A stretch of 64,000 nucleotides of DNA from Schistosoma mansoni (lineage: Eukaryota > Platyhelminthes > Trematoda > Strigeidida > Schistosomatidae): assembly GCF_000237925.1 (NCBI RefSeq), contig NC_031500.1, positions 11,247,753-11,311,752 of the forward strand, written 5' to 3'. The translations under genes and the position numbers were made by a program. Positions within the stretch are counted from its first letter, which is position 1, and each line of letters begins with the position of its first letter. The notes beneath the pieces were generated by a model that saw only the letters and a program-made list of their open reading frames with translations, was not told the DNA's origin and did not search any database. This document shows positions 28,060 through 47,644 of the stretch, piece by piece.

Positions 28060-28870
28060 CCACTATCGTCCAGAATAGTCCCAATCTGGATGCTGAGAAT
28101 AGTGGTAAATGGATTACGCGGAAACGCAAAAGAGACGGAAAAATAACCAAAGAAAGCGCGCGTATAGTCGAAAAGTCATCGTTGGACTCACGTCCTGAGC
28201 ATCAGGCAACTCCGCTCAAGTCCAAATGTAAGAAAATATTTAATACTGTTGTGGATGGAAATAGTCTAACTTCACCAAATGTTCTTGGGAGTAACTCGCT
28301 CGACCCACATGACACTGTTATAAAGAAAGTTAACAGTAAGAAGCCGGTAACTAACCGGCAGGATCTGACATCACGATCGAAGGCCGTGAACACGACTTTT
28401 AAGGAAGTTAAACAGGTGCCTAGTGTAATCATCTGGAACTTGGCAGAATCGAAAGACACCGATCCCTCTAAGAGACATGCCCACGACCTGCAGTTAGTGG
28501 GATCTCTCATCAGAAATATACTGTCAGAGGAGGTCCCAGGGGTACATATCTCGAAAGTCATCAGACTTGGTAAGTATGTTGGAGGCGAAACCCAATAGAG
28601 AAGGATCCTCAAATTAGTACTCGGAAATTTTGAGGAAAGGGACGTATTACTAAATAACGCACGCAAAACTCGTGACTCAAACATTCGTATTCGACCTGAC
28701 TGGCCACTTGAGGATCGGATCAAGTGGAAGAATGCCCTAACAGAGTTAAAAACTCGAAGGCCAAACGGTGAAGCGAACCTTACGATTAAGGGTTTTCGGG
28801 TAGTCAGGTCTTGGAAGCCAATGCTTCCGAGACCTGTGTGGGTAGAACGCATGTCTCCAAAAACACCCTA
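28060..28870 (+). pseudogene. CR1 LINE ORF1 (RNA-binding-like), one stop codon
   Basis: The frame reads through WITRKRKRDGKITKESARIV, SVIIWNLAESKDTDPSKRHAHD, VHISKVIRLGKYVGGETQ, a TAG at 28596-28598, then ILKLVLGNFEERDVLLNNARK, IRIRPDWPLEDRIKWKNAL and LTIKGFRVVRSWKP. This resembles the nucleic-acid-binding ORF1 of schistosome CR1 elements, which coats the element RNA. No upstream ATG is clear. It overlaps the ORF2 start in another frame. Confidence 0.7.
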
Positions 28871-31643
28871 AATGTGTGTTATACGAATGCTCGTAGTCTT
28901 CGGAATAAGATGTCTGAACTAAGTTTGATGGTAGACGACTTAAATCCGGATATAATTGTTATCACCGAAACTTGGCTCACTGTAGATATAGACTGTTCTC
29001 CAGTCATTTCAGGCTACATTTGTGTCAGAAGTGATAGAGTTAGAAGTCGCAAGGGAGGAGGCATAATATTATATATTAGGGACCACTTCCGCATTAACTC
29101 GATCATATCGGAGGCGCATGTAAGTGGTACGTGTGAGGTAGTATGTTGTACAATTAGGTCTAGAAACGGGTTAGTGACGATAGGAGGAATATATCGTAGT
29201 CCGTGTTGTCTCGCTGACGACTTTATCCTAAAACACGTCTGTTCTTGGAGTAAAGCAGAATGTTGTCTCATCGTTGGAGACTTCAATGCACCCCATATAA
29301 ACTGGATAGAGCTCACAGCTCCAGGTGGGGGTTTCGATAGCGTCCTTCTGTCATCAATTATTCAATGTGCACTTGTACAATGTATCGTTAAGCCGACGCA
29401 TATAGACTTGGAACATAATCCGTCATTGATAGACCTTGTCCTCACACACCACTGTGAAGATATCGTCGACATTCAACACCTTCCCCCACTGGTGAGTAGT
29501 GACCATGTCGTACTTTCCTTTAAGTTCCGGATACATGGTATAGAATTTGCATCTGCTCCACCCCGTCCTAATATATGGAGAGCTAATATTCCGGCAATAA
29601 GGGACTATGCTATCTCGATTGACTGGTCGGTCGATGCTGATGGATCGATTGATTATGCATGGAATAAGTTTAAGTCTACGTTCGAATCCGTAACTCAACC
29701 GTTTATCCCATGGTCAGCACGTAAGCTATCATATTGCCCCCCATGGATTAATAAGGAAACCCGGAAGCTGTTGAAGCGTAGGAAACACTTCTGGGACTTG
29801 TTCTTGTCAACAGGTCAGGCATCATTTAAGTGCGAATATAAAAAAATCCGGAATATATGTAAAAAGACCATAGCTCAATCCCGCACGGCTTACGAACGAC
29901 AGTTGGCATACGATAGCCGTACCTGTCCGAAGCGACTGTTTTCGTACGTTAAAAGGCGGACGAAACGTAGTGATGGTATCCCCTCATTACTGTTAAGCGA
30001 AAATTCAGCTTTATTGGCTGAATCTGATCTAGCGAAAGCGGAGACATTTGCTAACTATTTCAGTGAAGTCTACTCTACGTGTAGTGTTACAACTACTTGT
30101 CCCGTTGACAATGAGATACCAGCCATAGGACCTATACACGTGACCGAGGATATTGTTCTTCCTTTGATAACTAACCTAAAACCTTGTAAGATACCGGGCC
30201 CCGATGGGTTACACCCACGTTTACTGTCGTCGCTTGCGGACATTATCTCAAGACCGCTCACGATGCTCTTCAACATGTCCCTTTCACAGGCTCAACTACC
30301 TAGAGACTGGAAAGACGCCATAGTTAGTCCTATATTTGAGGATGGTCAGAGACGGATCGTATCTAACTACCGGCCTGTTAGCCTGACCAGTATAGTAGTT
30401 AAGTTACTTGAAAAATTAATTCGGGCTAAGCTACTGAGTCACATAGATTCGTACAATCTGTTAACTCCCGAGCAACACGGGTTTCGTAACAAGCATTCAT
30501 GCTTGACTAACTTACTCATTGCGAGAGAGGATTGGACAGCTGCCCTAGACAACGGCCAGTCTGTCGACGTGATATTCATAGATTTTAGCAAAGCGTTTGA
30601 TAAGGTTTCACACTTAGGTCTTATGCAAAAGCTCTCGAGCTTTGGTATAACAAGTGCTATACAGGAATGGATAGGAAGCTTCTTATGTGACCGCAGACAG
30701 AGAGTGAGGGTCAATGGAACTCTATCCGAATGGAAACCGGTCAAAAGTGGTGTACCCCAAGGCACCATCTTAGGCCCTTTACTTTTCCTTCTGTATATTA
30801 ATGAACTACCTTTACTACTTAAGTCGTCGACGTTATTGTTTGCGGATGATGTTAAAATCTGGAGAACAGTAAAAAATGAGACTGATCGTTGTTATCTGCA
30901 AGCAGATTTGGACGAATTAGTTAGGTGGGCTCATGATTGGGGCCTGGAAGTTAATTCCAGGAAGAGCGTGTTCATGCACATCGGGCACGATATTAGTTAC
31001 CATTATACCATTAATGGTACATCTCTGCCACGCGTTCAAGAGCACAAAGACTTAGGAGTAATTATAAGTCACGACTTAAAAACTACTACGCACTGCAATG
31101 CGGTTGCTTCCAAAGGCTATCGTGCGCTATGGTCGCTTCGCAGAGCATTTAAATGCTTTGACGAGGATATGTTTCGAATTTTATATCCCACCTATGTAAG
31201 GCCACACTTAGAATACTGTATCCAAGCAGCTAGCCCTTGTCTGATAAAGGATACTAAATCGCTTGAGCGTGTCCAGCGTGTAGGGACAAAATTAGTAAAG
31301 GGTCTTTCTAAACTCCCTTACGATGAGCGTTTAAAACGTCTAAATCTTTTCCCCTTATCATATCGTAGGACGCGAGGTGACCTTATACTGGCTTTTCGTA
31401 TCTTTAATTATGATCTGGGTGTTCATGTCTTATCTTTTTGCTCCCTCCAGCACTAATAATCTCCGGGATCATAGCAAGAAGGTTTTGAAACCGCGATCTA
31501 ATAAACTAAAGGTGGGGTCCCGTTTTTCTCATCGAGTGGTCAATGATTGGAACGCTTTACCAGAACAAATGGTATCAGCACCATCAGTGAACATTTTCAA
31601 AAAGAAGCTGGACCTTCACTGGAAGGAAATCTGTCAGGATTAA
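28811..31643 (+). pseudogene. CR1 LINE ORF2 (endonuclease-RT), one frameshift near the end
   Basis: 881 codons are open from 28811 to 31456. AP endonuclease: VCYTNARSLRNKM, IIVITETWLT, IGGIYRSP, LIVGDFNAPHINW, SLIDLVLTH and SSDHVVLSF. Reverse transcriptase: IPGPDGLHPRLLSSL, IVSPIFEDG, NYRPVSLTSIVVKLLEKLI, HGFRNKHSCLTNLL, VIFIDFSKAFDKVSH, SGVPQGTILGPLLFLLYIN and LLFADDVKIW (FADD near residues 677-680). The conserved end (LFAPSSTNNLRDHS, FSHRVVNDWNALPE, FKKKLDLHWKE) is in another frame from about 31430 to 31643, so one indel separates them. The unmutated enzyme would nick DNA and prime reverse transcription at the nick. Confidence 0.9.
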
Positions 31644-32254
31644 CACAGGTTCATCAACCTACTATCCTTATTACTGAAGACTGAAGACTGATCAAAACTC
31701 AACAATCTCCATAACAGTATACTGATGAGCTTCCCTTATTTCAGCTTCAAACCATTATCGTAAATAGTGCTTACTAGGAATGACACATTTTCTAGCCATG
31801 ACAATGCGAATTCAGTTTATGTCGGACCGCAGTTGTTTTATTAAGTCAGTTCAGCCTTTGAGATGTCTAACCTTGAAGCGTTTGACTTATTCCCAACTGC
31901 GCCAGTCTGCCGTCCTATCAAGAGAGAAAAGTGACAGGGCAGTTCCCCCCACGCTGTTATGTCGCTTGACGACGATAATGTCAACGTTGTAATCACCGAT
32001 GTTACTCTGGATCCATCGTGAGTCTTTTTTACGAGTTCTCGTTATGGTTCACAATTCGGGTAGAAATTTTGGGGATTCCCTCAATATTTCCACAGAATCT
32101 TATAGTACCTTAGGGTTTTTCCCCTAAAATTTAGGGAAAACTACCATATTTCTTACGACTTTGGGGAAAACCTCAAAATTTACCCAAGATAGTGAGATTG
32201 TGATGTGCTGGAATTGTCTATAGGGCTAGATAAATTTTGTGATGACCAGCCCAC

Positions 32255-32789
32255 TTATTTTTATTTTATTTTCTTTAAACACATAAATATTGGTACAAAA
32301 GGGCACCAGATATATATGCACCGCACAAATCTCACCTGATTTGTGTGAGGGCTGTGACACTGTCCGGGTGCCCAAACTGAAACAGGTGGTTTCCTTAGGG
32401 GGCCACACTCGGAGTCTTTGACCGAAAGATCTGATCCACAAGGCAGTGAAGCATCGTAAGAAGATGCAATCCCATGGTAGACGGTGACCAACGATTGATT
32501 CATACGCCATTTGTTCCCTCAGGATACTGGAGCCAGCCCATGTGCACCATTGGTTTAGAATCAGGGTTTTCCGGATCCCCTAGGTGGACTTTCCGTGTCC
32601 ACCAACCTGGTTAAAGCGCCGGACGTTCGCTTTTCGTTCTCTCAATTTCGTAAACAACAGTAATGCCACGAGAAGGCAGTGAGTAGGACTTCCCTAGTAG
32701 AGGCTATATTCGCGTGGCCATGTGAGAGCATTTCGAGAGGGAGAGCGGACTCTCCCCACTCTTGGCCGTACCAGGGCATTTGGGGGACC
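32255..32789 (-). mobile_element. Non-autonomous RTE-tailed element, copy 1
   Basis: About 535 bp. On the minus strand it starts near TCCCCCAAATGCCCTGGTAC, passes a GC-rich body, and ends TGGTGCCCTTTTGTACCAAT..GTGTTTAAAG plus an A/T tail. The last about 60 bases match the 3' end of the RTE LINE at 4385-4450. No protein of its own; the identical short ORFs here and at 34810 reflect DNA identity between copies. Confidence 0.8.
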
Positions 32790-33299
32790 ATGAATTTTGT
32801 TTATTGGCTAACAAGTTTCTTTCATAATTTATGTACTGTAAGGAATCAGTCAGCTATACTTCTAAATGATATAGGATGACCTTAGGTTCGAAATAATTTA
32901 TACGTTACATTAGTACCGCTGTGAAAAATCCCGTTTTGTATCAGACTTTTGAGACACTTAGGAGTTCATATAGTTCTTCACGTTGTTCGTTCTTGTGCAT
33001 TTTAAGAAAGAGCAGTAGATTCTCACTTGTTATGAAGTAACTTTTCTGTATGTTGCATCTGAAGCATATTTAGTTTACTTTGATCTAATCACTTCGGTCA
33101 GGGTCTAAAATTTTCCTTGGATCCGTCCTTCGGCACTTGGTTTGATTCTCATTTTGGTGGCTATTTTATGCATTTTTGTCGATTTTCCCCCTTTTAAGGT
33201 CGTTTACAATGATAGGCTGTACTCATGAATGTGTCAACCAAATTGTTTTTTCCCTGTGGAGGAAGTAATGCAATGAGTGTAAAATGCGGTTACATAATG

Positions 33300-34445
33300 A
33301 GTGTACTCCTTTAAAACTCACTGCTACCAAAAGATGCTCGAAGCCTCAATCCTAACAGCTTTGTATGTTTTACTGTTCGAGTAAGACATTATTGGTCCAA
33401 GAGGCACTGAGCCTTCCGATGTTGGTCAGCAAGAAATGTGATGGCTCTACTGGTGATATAAGTACCGACCGTAAAGAATGTGTCAATGTAGTAAGTTCTG
33501 TGACGGTACGGGCCAAAATCCCGACTGCGAAACATGGAAAAGGAAAATATCCTTTGAAACAGTGAAGTACTACCGTGTGTTAGTGGTCACGACTCTAAAG
33601 CAGTACCTGAAGACCCGTACAATACCGTCACCATCCCAAGTAGCCCCGGTATGGCTTTCCCGAGTAATGTGAAGTGAACGACAGTACGGAAACAAAAAGG
33701 GGGGAAAAAGCCACAAACAACGCCCGTTTGACTGATAAGCCTTTGGTAGGCTTATGTTCTGAGTCACAGAATACTCCCTCAAGGTAAGACGAGACGAGTA
33801 AAAATTATATGCCTGATACTAGGAAATTTTAATTCACCTGATACTAGTTGGACAGAAATAGCCACTGTAGGATCTGAAAACTTTCGATAGTAGCCTCTTG
33901 ATGACGTAAATGGAGCATTCCTTAGTATAGCATGTCTCCAAAGCCACACGTCTTGGTCCAAACCAAGGATATCCCTTGTTAGACTTAGTAACCACTCATG
34001 CGACTGAGGTTATCGCCTATCTAAACATTCTCTCACCGTTAGCTAATAGCGATTATGCCGTTTTGTTATTAATGTTTTAGGGCTTTTGACTTAATACACT
34101 ATCAGGTTAGACCTCGCCTAAATGTGTTGTGAGCAAGCACAACAGCCATACAAGAGTGTGCTGCAACAACAGACTGGTCAGTAAATACTAGCTCACCGAT
34201 TAAAGCATAGTCCATATTTAAAGGTACACTTGGCTTGATTACGTTCCCGTCTATACCATGCTTAGTGCCAAGTAGACCTAATAACTCCTCACCATGGATA
34301 GTTAGAGAATTCAAGAAACCTCTTAGTCATAGTAAAGAACACTTGAGTATGTTTATCTCTTCTGGCTCTGAACAGTACAGATTCACTAGGAACACGTTCT
34401 GAGCGTTAATAAGTAACCCCATACTTTCCTATGGAATACAATTAG
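33300..34445 (+). mobile_element. CR1-clade LINE fragment, decayed
   Basis: The plus strand shows the endonuclease end and the linker before RT in broken frames: ILGNFNSPDTSWTEIA near 33815-33860, then IPCLVPSRPNNSSPWIVREF and MFISSGSEQYRFTRNT near 34250-34400. These parallel GDFNAPHINW and the PWINKETRKLL..STGQASFK segment of the copy at 28811. Both ends are missing. It lies between the two inverted RTE-tailed elements. Confidence 0.6.
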
Positions 34446-34530
34446 TTAAGGATTGTGAAAATAGTCCGAAAAGATTGTCCTCGTATATAGTGAGGCGCAC
34501 TTAGAGGACTAGTGAGATCCTATCACTTTT

Positions 34531-35062
34531 GGCCCCCCAAACGCCCTGGTACAGCCAAGAGTGGGGAGAGTCCGCTCTCCCTCTCGAAATGCTCTCACAT
34601 GGCCACGCGAATATAGCCTCTACTAGGGAAGTCCTACTCACTGCCTTCTCGTGGCATTACTGTTGTTTACGAAATTGAGAGAACGAAAAGCGAACGTCCG
34701 GCGCTTTAACCAGGTTGGTGGACACGGAAAGTCCACCTAGGGGATCCGGAAAACCCTGATTCTAAACCAATGGTGCACATGGGCTGGCTCCAGTATCCTG
34801 AGGGAACAAATGGCGTATGAATCAATCGTTGGTCACCGTCTACCATGGGATTGCATCTTCTTACGATGCTTCACTGCCTTGTGGATCAGATCTTTCGGTC
34901 AAAGACTCCGAGTGTGGCCCCCTAAGGAAACCACCTGTTTCAGTTTGGGCACCCGGACAGTGTCACAGCCCTCACACAAATCAGGTGAGATTTGTGCGGT
35001 GCATATATATCTGGTGCCCTTTTGTACCAATATTTATGTGTTTAAAGAAAATAAAATAAAAA
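34531..35062 (+). mobile_element. Non-autonomous RTE-tailed element, copy 2
   Basis: Inverted relative to copy 1. The stretches I compared (roughly 34800-35060 against 32255-32515) show no difference. The 5' end is CCCCCCAAACGCCCTGG; the 3' end is the RTE-like GTACCAATATTTATGTGTTT with an AAATAAAA tail. Confidence 0.8.
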
Positions 35063-35790
35063 TCTTTACCATTGGTTTGACAACTACACTGGTTAAAAGA
35101 GCGGGTCAATAGTCACTAAGTTTCTACTCCCCGCTTTATAAACCGAACTGACACTGATAACTAGACCTTTCATCCCCAAATTAAGATTTAACGACTAGAA
35201 TCACATTGGTCTATTTAGGTACCTAAGAGATAACATTCGTAAGGATTATTTGCCAAACACTCCCGATATGGATTCACGCTAGATATTTGTAAATTCTCAC
35301 TTTGTTGTTATAGTCGACTATCCCATCCCATCGGTCAAAACTACAATGTTGTTCTCTGAGGAATCTGGAGTATAACATATATTTTAATAGGAGCGTCAGT
35401 ATAAATTGCTAATAAATACATTAGTCATTTAAAACTCGAATGATAGCTCTTTAACTCTCAAGAGCTGTAAAAGTTCCAATTTAAAGTATTAGATGCTTTA
35501 TTCTGACAGTTATTTCAAACACAAACTCATTCGATATCATATGAGATAACTGGTAACATCATCTATAATTTGCTCCATTAACTTGTACATTATGAAGTGA
35601 TTCTAACGTTAACAAACTTTTTGTTCGTGTTATATGTTTGTCCGTCAATGATCACTCCCTCAATTGTAGACTTGCTTTATACTTCTGTTGTATTAAACTA
35701 ACATCATTTGACGTTATCTTTCAATAACTGATGAGCACTTCTCAGTTTTAAAAAGCTAATTAAATTGTCTTGGATATATTGCTTAGTTAA
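35063..35790. other. Intergenic, nothing recognised
   Basis: AT-rich, with stops in all frames and no repeat family recognised. Upstream exons or the promoter of the BTBD10-like gene could lie here, but I see none. Confidence 0.4.
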
Positions 35791-36320
35791 TGTTTTAAGT
35801 GACCCGACCGTTGCTGCTACCTTGACGTAGTGGTCGAGCTTCCCTATCGTAAAGAACCAATCGAGCTACACTGGCTGGAATAATCGTTCCTCAAGGTCCT
35901 ACCATGCCAGGCAGGTCGGTTGAAGAGTGATAAGACTAAAAGTAGCAATGGTGTGACAGCTGTAAGGCGTTTCCTTCAGACAACCAGCATAACAGGGATG
36001 CTACCTTCCCACAAGGAGGGGTGGGGTTAGGAAAGGTCGACCCTAAAAACACACACCTCGCCTTATCCCATGGATATCCGTCTCCGGCGGTAAGGTCTCA
36101 ACAAGTACGGAGCTAACACAAAAATTACCCACAAAAAGGTCATGTGTGACAGATCTCAAGCGGTTGTCCCTTGGGTACTGCGGTCACGCTCTCAGGTCAC
36201 TAAGACCACCTCTAACCCAATTTTCTTTTCAGGTATCTCCAGAAGAACCCTTCCACGGTGTGAGAAACCGGCAAATGATAACCGTTCTCATACCTCCAAC
36301 AGCACTTAAGATCACTGTAT
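35790..36320 (+). repeat. GC-richer segment of unknown origin, probably repeat-derived
   Basis: Begins about CCGTTGCTGCTACCTTGACG, includes AAGGAGGGGTGGGG and ATCCGTCTCCGGCGGTAAGG, and is richer in G and C than its surroundings. It has no coding content I recognise. It looks like a transposable-element piece, but no family is assigned. Confidence 0.35.
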
Positions 36321-36592
36321 TCACTGTTTTAAGTGATACATAAATGAATAAAAATACTTCAATAGTAAACCGATTAAACTCTTTAGTGTAAATACGTAGT
36401 AACTAATTGGTTCTTCGATAAAAAATATAATCCACTTCAGTATATCAGTAGTTTGATCTGATACCTCGATACTTCCACATACCAATAATCATGTTTTACT
36501 ATGATAGGATTGTTCTTATAAGTTATATACAGACTTGAGTGATATTATGTTGATCTGATAGCTACTCATGGCATATACATTTCACTTACCAG

Positions 36593-43521
<6,929 letters not shown>

Positions 43522-44744
43522 CGCCTAGTGTTATGATCTATCACTCTAATGATATAATTCACTTCAAACCACATTGCTCTAACAATATTATCCACTAATT
43601 ATTTATTCATGGTACTATCTCGTTTGTTTTCTTTGTAAAAATAGAACACATACAATCAATGCTTTATATCTATGGGGAGGGGAAATAACTGATGTTATTA
43701 TCAGGGATAATAATTCAATGTATCCTCTCATTGTTCCTGAACTTACAAGCAATTATTTATTAGTAAACTCTTATAGTACACAGTTATACACATCCATTAT
43801 ATACATATATGTATACTACTTACACAAACGAGCAAATAGGCAATACAAATTATTTATCGTAATTGGCTGTGACCATAAAACTAATTTATCTCTCGCTTTC
43901 TCTTTGTCTACACATAAATGCATACATACATACATACTCAATATGATTATACCATTCACTTTTGACTTAACTAAATTGTTCAATTGTATTCGTTCATCTT
44001 ACCATTAGGACTACTATTACTATTCGATCGCAATTAATGTACAGCTGAAAACAAAAGGACAATTATTTTTACATTATCGGTATCTATCTATTGAGATCAA
44101 AACGTTATATATTGTATGTAATATGCTATCATTTATCAATATAGGTGACTATGAATTATTAACTATTCTTATTCAAATTACTTTTTACTACATTACACTT
44201 ACATAAGTATCCAGTTGTTACTAGGATTCATTAATAATGATGTGTTAATTTTGTTTATTCCTCTGTTTGTTTGTTTTTTTTGTATTTTCTACATTTCTTA
44301 TAATAATTATTCAACAAACCTCTGCTCCTTGTCCCTGGTCCTCTGCTACCTCTTTCTTGTTCTCAGATGTTCTCAGAAATACATAGACCTTATTTAATCA
44401 GTTTATTATTATTATTACTACTACTACTGAGTAGTTTATAACACTAATTCTTGCATCTGTAATATATACATACATATGCGTGATGTTTACTCACTGTCCG
44501 TCCGCGTTTGTCCAGTTTTATCTTCTATGTCTACAATATCTTTTTGATTCATCAACGTAAGTAAATACGTTAAAATGTTCGCCTAGTTAGCTTTAATTGT
44601 CTGTTTATCTCATTTGTAACATTAATGATGATTCAGGATGTTAATGAATATGTTTAAACCGGAAGAAAAAATAGGTTATAAATAGAGTAATGTCAAATTG
44701 TACACTGATTCATTAATATGTTGTTTTGTTTTCTTCTGAATAAA
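43522..44744 (+). other. Probable 3' UTR of the BTBD10-like gene
   Basis: No coding sequence follows the stop. The first AATAAA signal I found is at 44739-44744 and another is near 44897, giving a 3' UTR of about 1.2-1.4 kb. It contains ATACATAC-type simple sequence and TTATTATTATT. Confidence 0.5.
44739..44744 (+). terminator. Candidate polyadenylation signal of the BTBD10-like gene
   Basis: AATAAA on the gene's strand about 1.2 kb after the stop codon, followed by T-rich sequence (CTCAATTTCTG). A second AATAAA lies near 44897. Unconfirmed without transcripts. Confidence 0.4.
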
Positions 44745-45554
44745 TGAAATCTCAATTTCTGTCAAGTGTACGTTTCCAAACTGGTTATTTCATTGTTTTC
44801 TGTTCTGTATGTATCGTTACGTCATTACTTTGGTATAGTAGTAGTATTAGTAGCCAATGTAGTTGACGTTAATTTCTTGTTTTGTTCATCTTCCAAATAA
44901 AATATATACAACCTCATAGTTCATGGTGGTAGTCTAGTACAACTGAAATTCAACACAATCATTTTTTCTATGACAGTTTTAATAAATTAAAACGTGTATA
45001 CTAATTACATGTATATTCATACACATAGTCTTGTGATACTGTGTGACATATGTCTGGTTGATCCAGATGTGTATTTGTAAAACTGACTTAAAGTGCAGAA
45101 TGCCGCAGTATTATGCGTAAATCTAATTCTCATAATATAAAGTTATCCAATAAATAAGACCAAATGAAAGTGACGTTAAAATAAATTCAGTGAATATACT
45201 TAGAACTAACATAGTTTAAATGTCAGATGATGGGTCCCATGCTTCAAAAAGAACTTGAATCAATTAGGCCGGTATCATGTCATAGTTTCACTATCCTGTT
45301 TTCCGTTTTCTATTAATCTAAGTGATATTGACAGAAATACGGGATGAAACTAATGAGACATAACTTCTCGTCACCAGGTTTTCTTTTTTACCAAGAACTT
45401 TGGTTTCATCACTTTCATGTGTGTTATCGTCATTGCGGTGTATTATTTTCAAAAAAATATTTGATGTTCTTTTCTATTTTCAGTTAACTTGATACCTGTG
45501 TAATTTACTATTTGATGATGAAATAATAACATATAAATTGTTGACTTTATTTTT

Positions 45555-45765
45555 ATAGTGCGGTGACTTAGTGGTTAAGGCGTCTGACTTCCAGTCAACA
45601 AGTCTCAAGTTTGAACCCCACTCCATATAATTTGGTCTAGGTAATCGAGTAGTATCATCAGCCCCCATGTTGTTCATCCCTAAATACTTGGTGAATAAGT
45701 TAATTGAATTCGAAATTTCATTTTTAATTATTTCGATAACCACTGACAGAGTACAAATGGTTTTC
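45555..45765 (+). repeat. S3 tRNA-like SINE, copy 1
   Basis: Box A-like GTGACTTAGTGGTTAAGGCG and box B-like AGTTTGAACCCCA lie about 35 bases apart, with a tail ending GGTGAATAAGTTAATTGAATTC. A related copy is at 46630-46860. There is no cloverleaf acceptor stem, so it is not a tRNA gene. Confidence 0.6.
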
Positions 45766-46013
45766 GTCAGCAGATGCTGATCTAAGAAACACCAAAGAGC
45801 TGTCTTTTTCACGTTCATGATGCCGTTATTAATAGAAATCTGCTGCTGTGATCATTAATGATTGAATGGATTCTTGTAAAATTTTATTTTAAGAATCCTA
45901 ACTGACATTATTAAGATCAGCATCCTCCCATGGAAACCTCGAATCCTCATGTTTTATCATCAAAAATTCGGCTTTAAAAAACAAAGCAGGTTTTCGGTGA
46001 TTTTATGGGATAA

Positions 46014-46277
46014 TTTATTATCCTGAGGAAACAAACGGCGTATGAACCTATTGCTGATCACCGGCCACCATAAGACTACATCTCCTGAAGTTGCCCCACT
46101 GCCTTGTCGGTCAGACCTTTAGGCCAAAAGTTTCGGGTGTGGCACCCTAAGAAAACCACCTGCTTTAGTCTGAGCACCCGGACAGTATCACGGCCCACAC
46201 ACAAATCAAGTGACTTGTGTGACGCATATTTATTCAATGCCTCTTTGTACCAATATTTATGTGTTCAAATAAATAAT
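46014..46277 (+). mobile_element. Non-autonomous RTE-tailed element, copy 3 (5'-truncated)
   Basis: Starts inside the family at ATCCTGAGGAAACAAACGGCG and ends TTTGTACCAATATTTATGTG plus AAATAAATAATC. It is more diverged than copies 1 and 2. Confidence 0.7.
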
Positions 46278-46629
46278 CAATTTTGGATATTCGATCATGT
46301 AATATTATGAAATGTAATCTAATTTTCAGTCCTAAAACTGTTTCCTCTTAATTTTATGTCTTATATTGATTCCTAGTGAACCATGGCAGTATACATTAAA
46401 TTATCTTTAAAAACGTAGATTTATGAGGGACTCTGAATCAATATCTCATATGTGTGCTAACACTAAGCAACCATCAGGAAACTTTTACTACCTTACAAAT
46501 CCCAACTACCCACTAAGTTATTTGACCATGTGATTGTACTAATATAACTATATAACTTCCTGTAGATTAAACCCCAAAACGTACACTGTTAAATCTAGTT
46601 ATTAAGTCTATTACTGACATCTCAAATTC

Positions 46630-46860
46630 AACAAGCGGAGACTTAGTTGTTAAACCACTCAGTTTTCAATCAATAGGTTCCAGATTCAAACCACTCTCCA
46701 CCCAGTCAATCAGACACATATATGCATCAATACAAATCCATAGGAGTACTTACTTCAATGGTAGTAGTTATTCTTGGTCAGTTGAATGGTAGTGTCACTA
46801 CCACCCATATAAACAGTGAGTGAAAGTTGAGTACATAAGCTCATTAAATGAATTGTTTTA
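46630..46860 (+). repeat. S3 tRNA-like SINE, copy 2
   Basis: GGAGACTTAGTTGTTAAACC and CCAGATTCAAACCAC parallel the boxes of the 45555 copy. Its tail also has ACCACCCATATAAACAGTGAG and CTCATTAAATGAATTG. Diverged. Confidence 0.5.
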
Positions 46861-47644
46861 ATTATTCTGTGATACACCATCGGTAGCTTCTGGATTTCAG
46901 CTATTCCCTATTCGAAACTTATAACAGACAAATGATTTACTTTCAGAGACTTTTTTATCGGGTACCAATACCAAACATTGTTCATAAGTATGGCTAGAAA
47001 CCACGAAAAGTAACTTGGTAAACGAATAGTATTTTAAACTCTGTCAGTACTAAAGACTAAACAAATGAAATCAAGCTTCTAAATCTAATCTGTTTTTACG
47101 ATTTCATCTGCTCTGAGACTAGAATTTTTGTGATAATTTCATGAACTTGCAAATATAATGTAATCACGATTTAAGTGATAAAACACATTTTGGCAAAATC
47201 GTCTGAAACCTCTTTGGTCATACTTCAAGGATTTTACAAGAAACTAGTTATAATGAAGTTTTAAAGAAGAAATAAATACTTATCTATTTAGTTGATAGAA
47301 CTAATTAATATTGGTTATCCCATTCCACTTAGTGAAACGAAAACATTCCAGGAAATAAAACGATACATATTTTGGCCAGCTCCTACATTGATTATGACCG
47401 ACTAATGTTTAAGGAAAACACCAGTTGTCCAACGATACATTCGGTATTGCTGTACGTCCGACAGTCGATCATAGATGCTTTACAAATATTACTCGTGTAT
47501 ACAGGGACCATCAAATGAGTATTACTGAGGTTCGGCACAGGGTACTCTAGGAAAAGATAGTAAGTTGATTGGTGAAATAGTGAAACTTCATCAACTTGAA
47601 TGGTTGGAATATGTATTTTATATATCCTCAATCACCATCTACAT

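Larger units (their letters stand above)
28049..31691 (+). mobile_element. Nearly complete CR1-clade LINE (Perere/SR1-like)
   Basis: ORF1 (about 28060-28870) and ORF2 (28811-31643) are followed by a short 3' UTR ending in a TGAAGAC repeat (about 31674-31690), the kind of short 3' repeat usual for CR1 elements. ORF1 has one stop codon and ORF2 one frameshift near its end, so this copy is nearly intact but inactive as read. The 5' limit is set where the S2 SINE ends. Family name is from protein resemblance only. Confidence 0.85.

Noticed and set aside
32226-35112. Identical ORFs starting MAYESIVGH at 32226-32510 and 34810-35112
   Set aside because: They fall in two copies of the same non-autonomous RTE-tailed element and share no protein domain.
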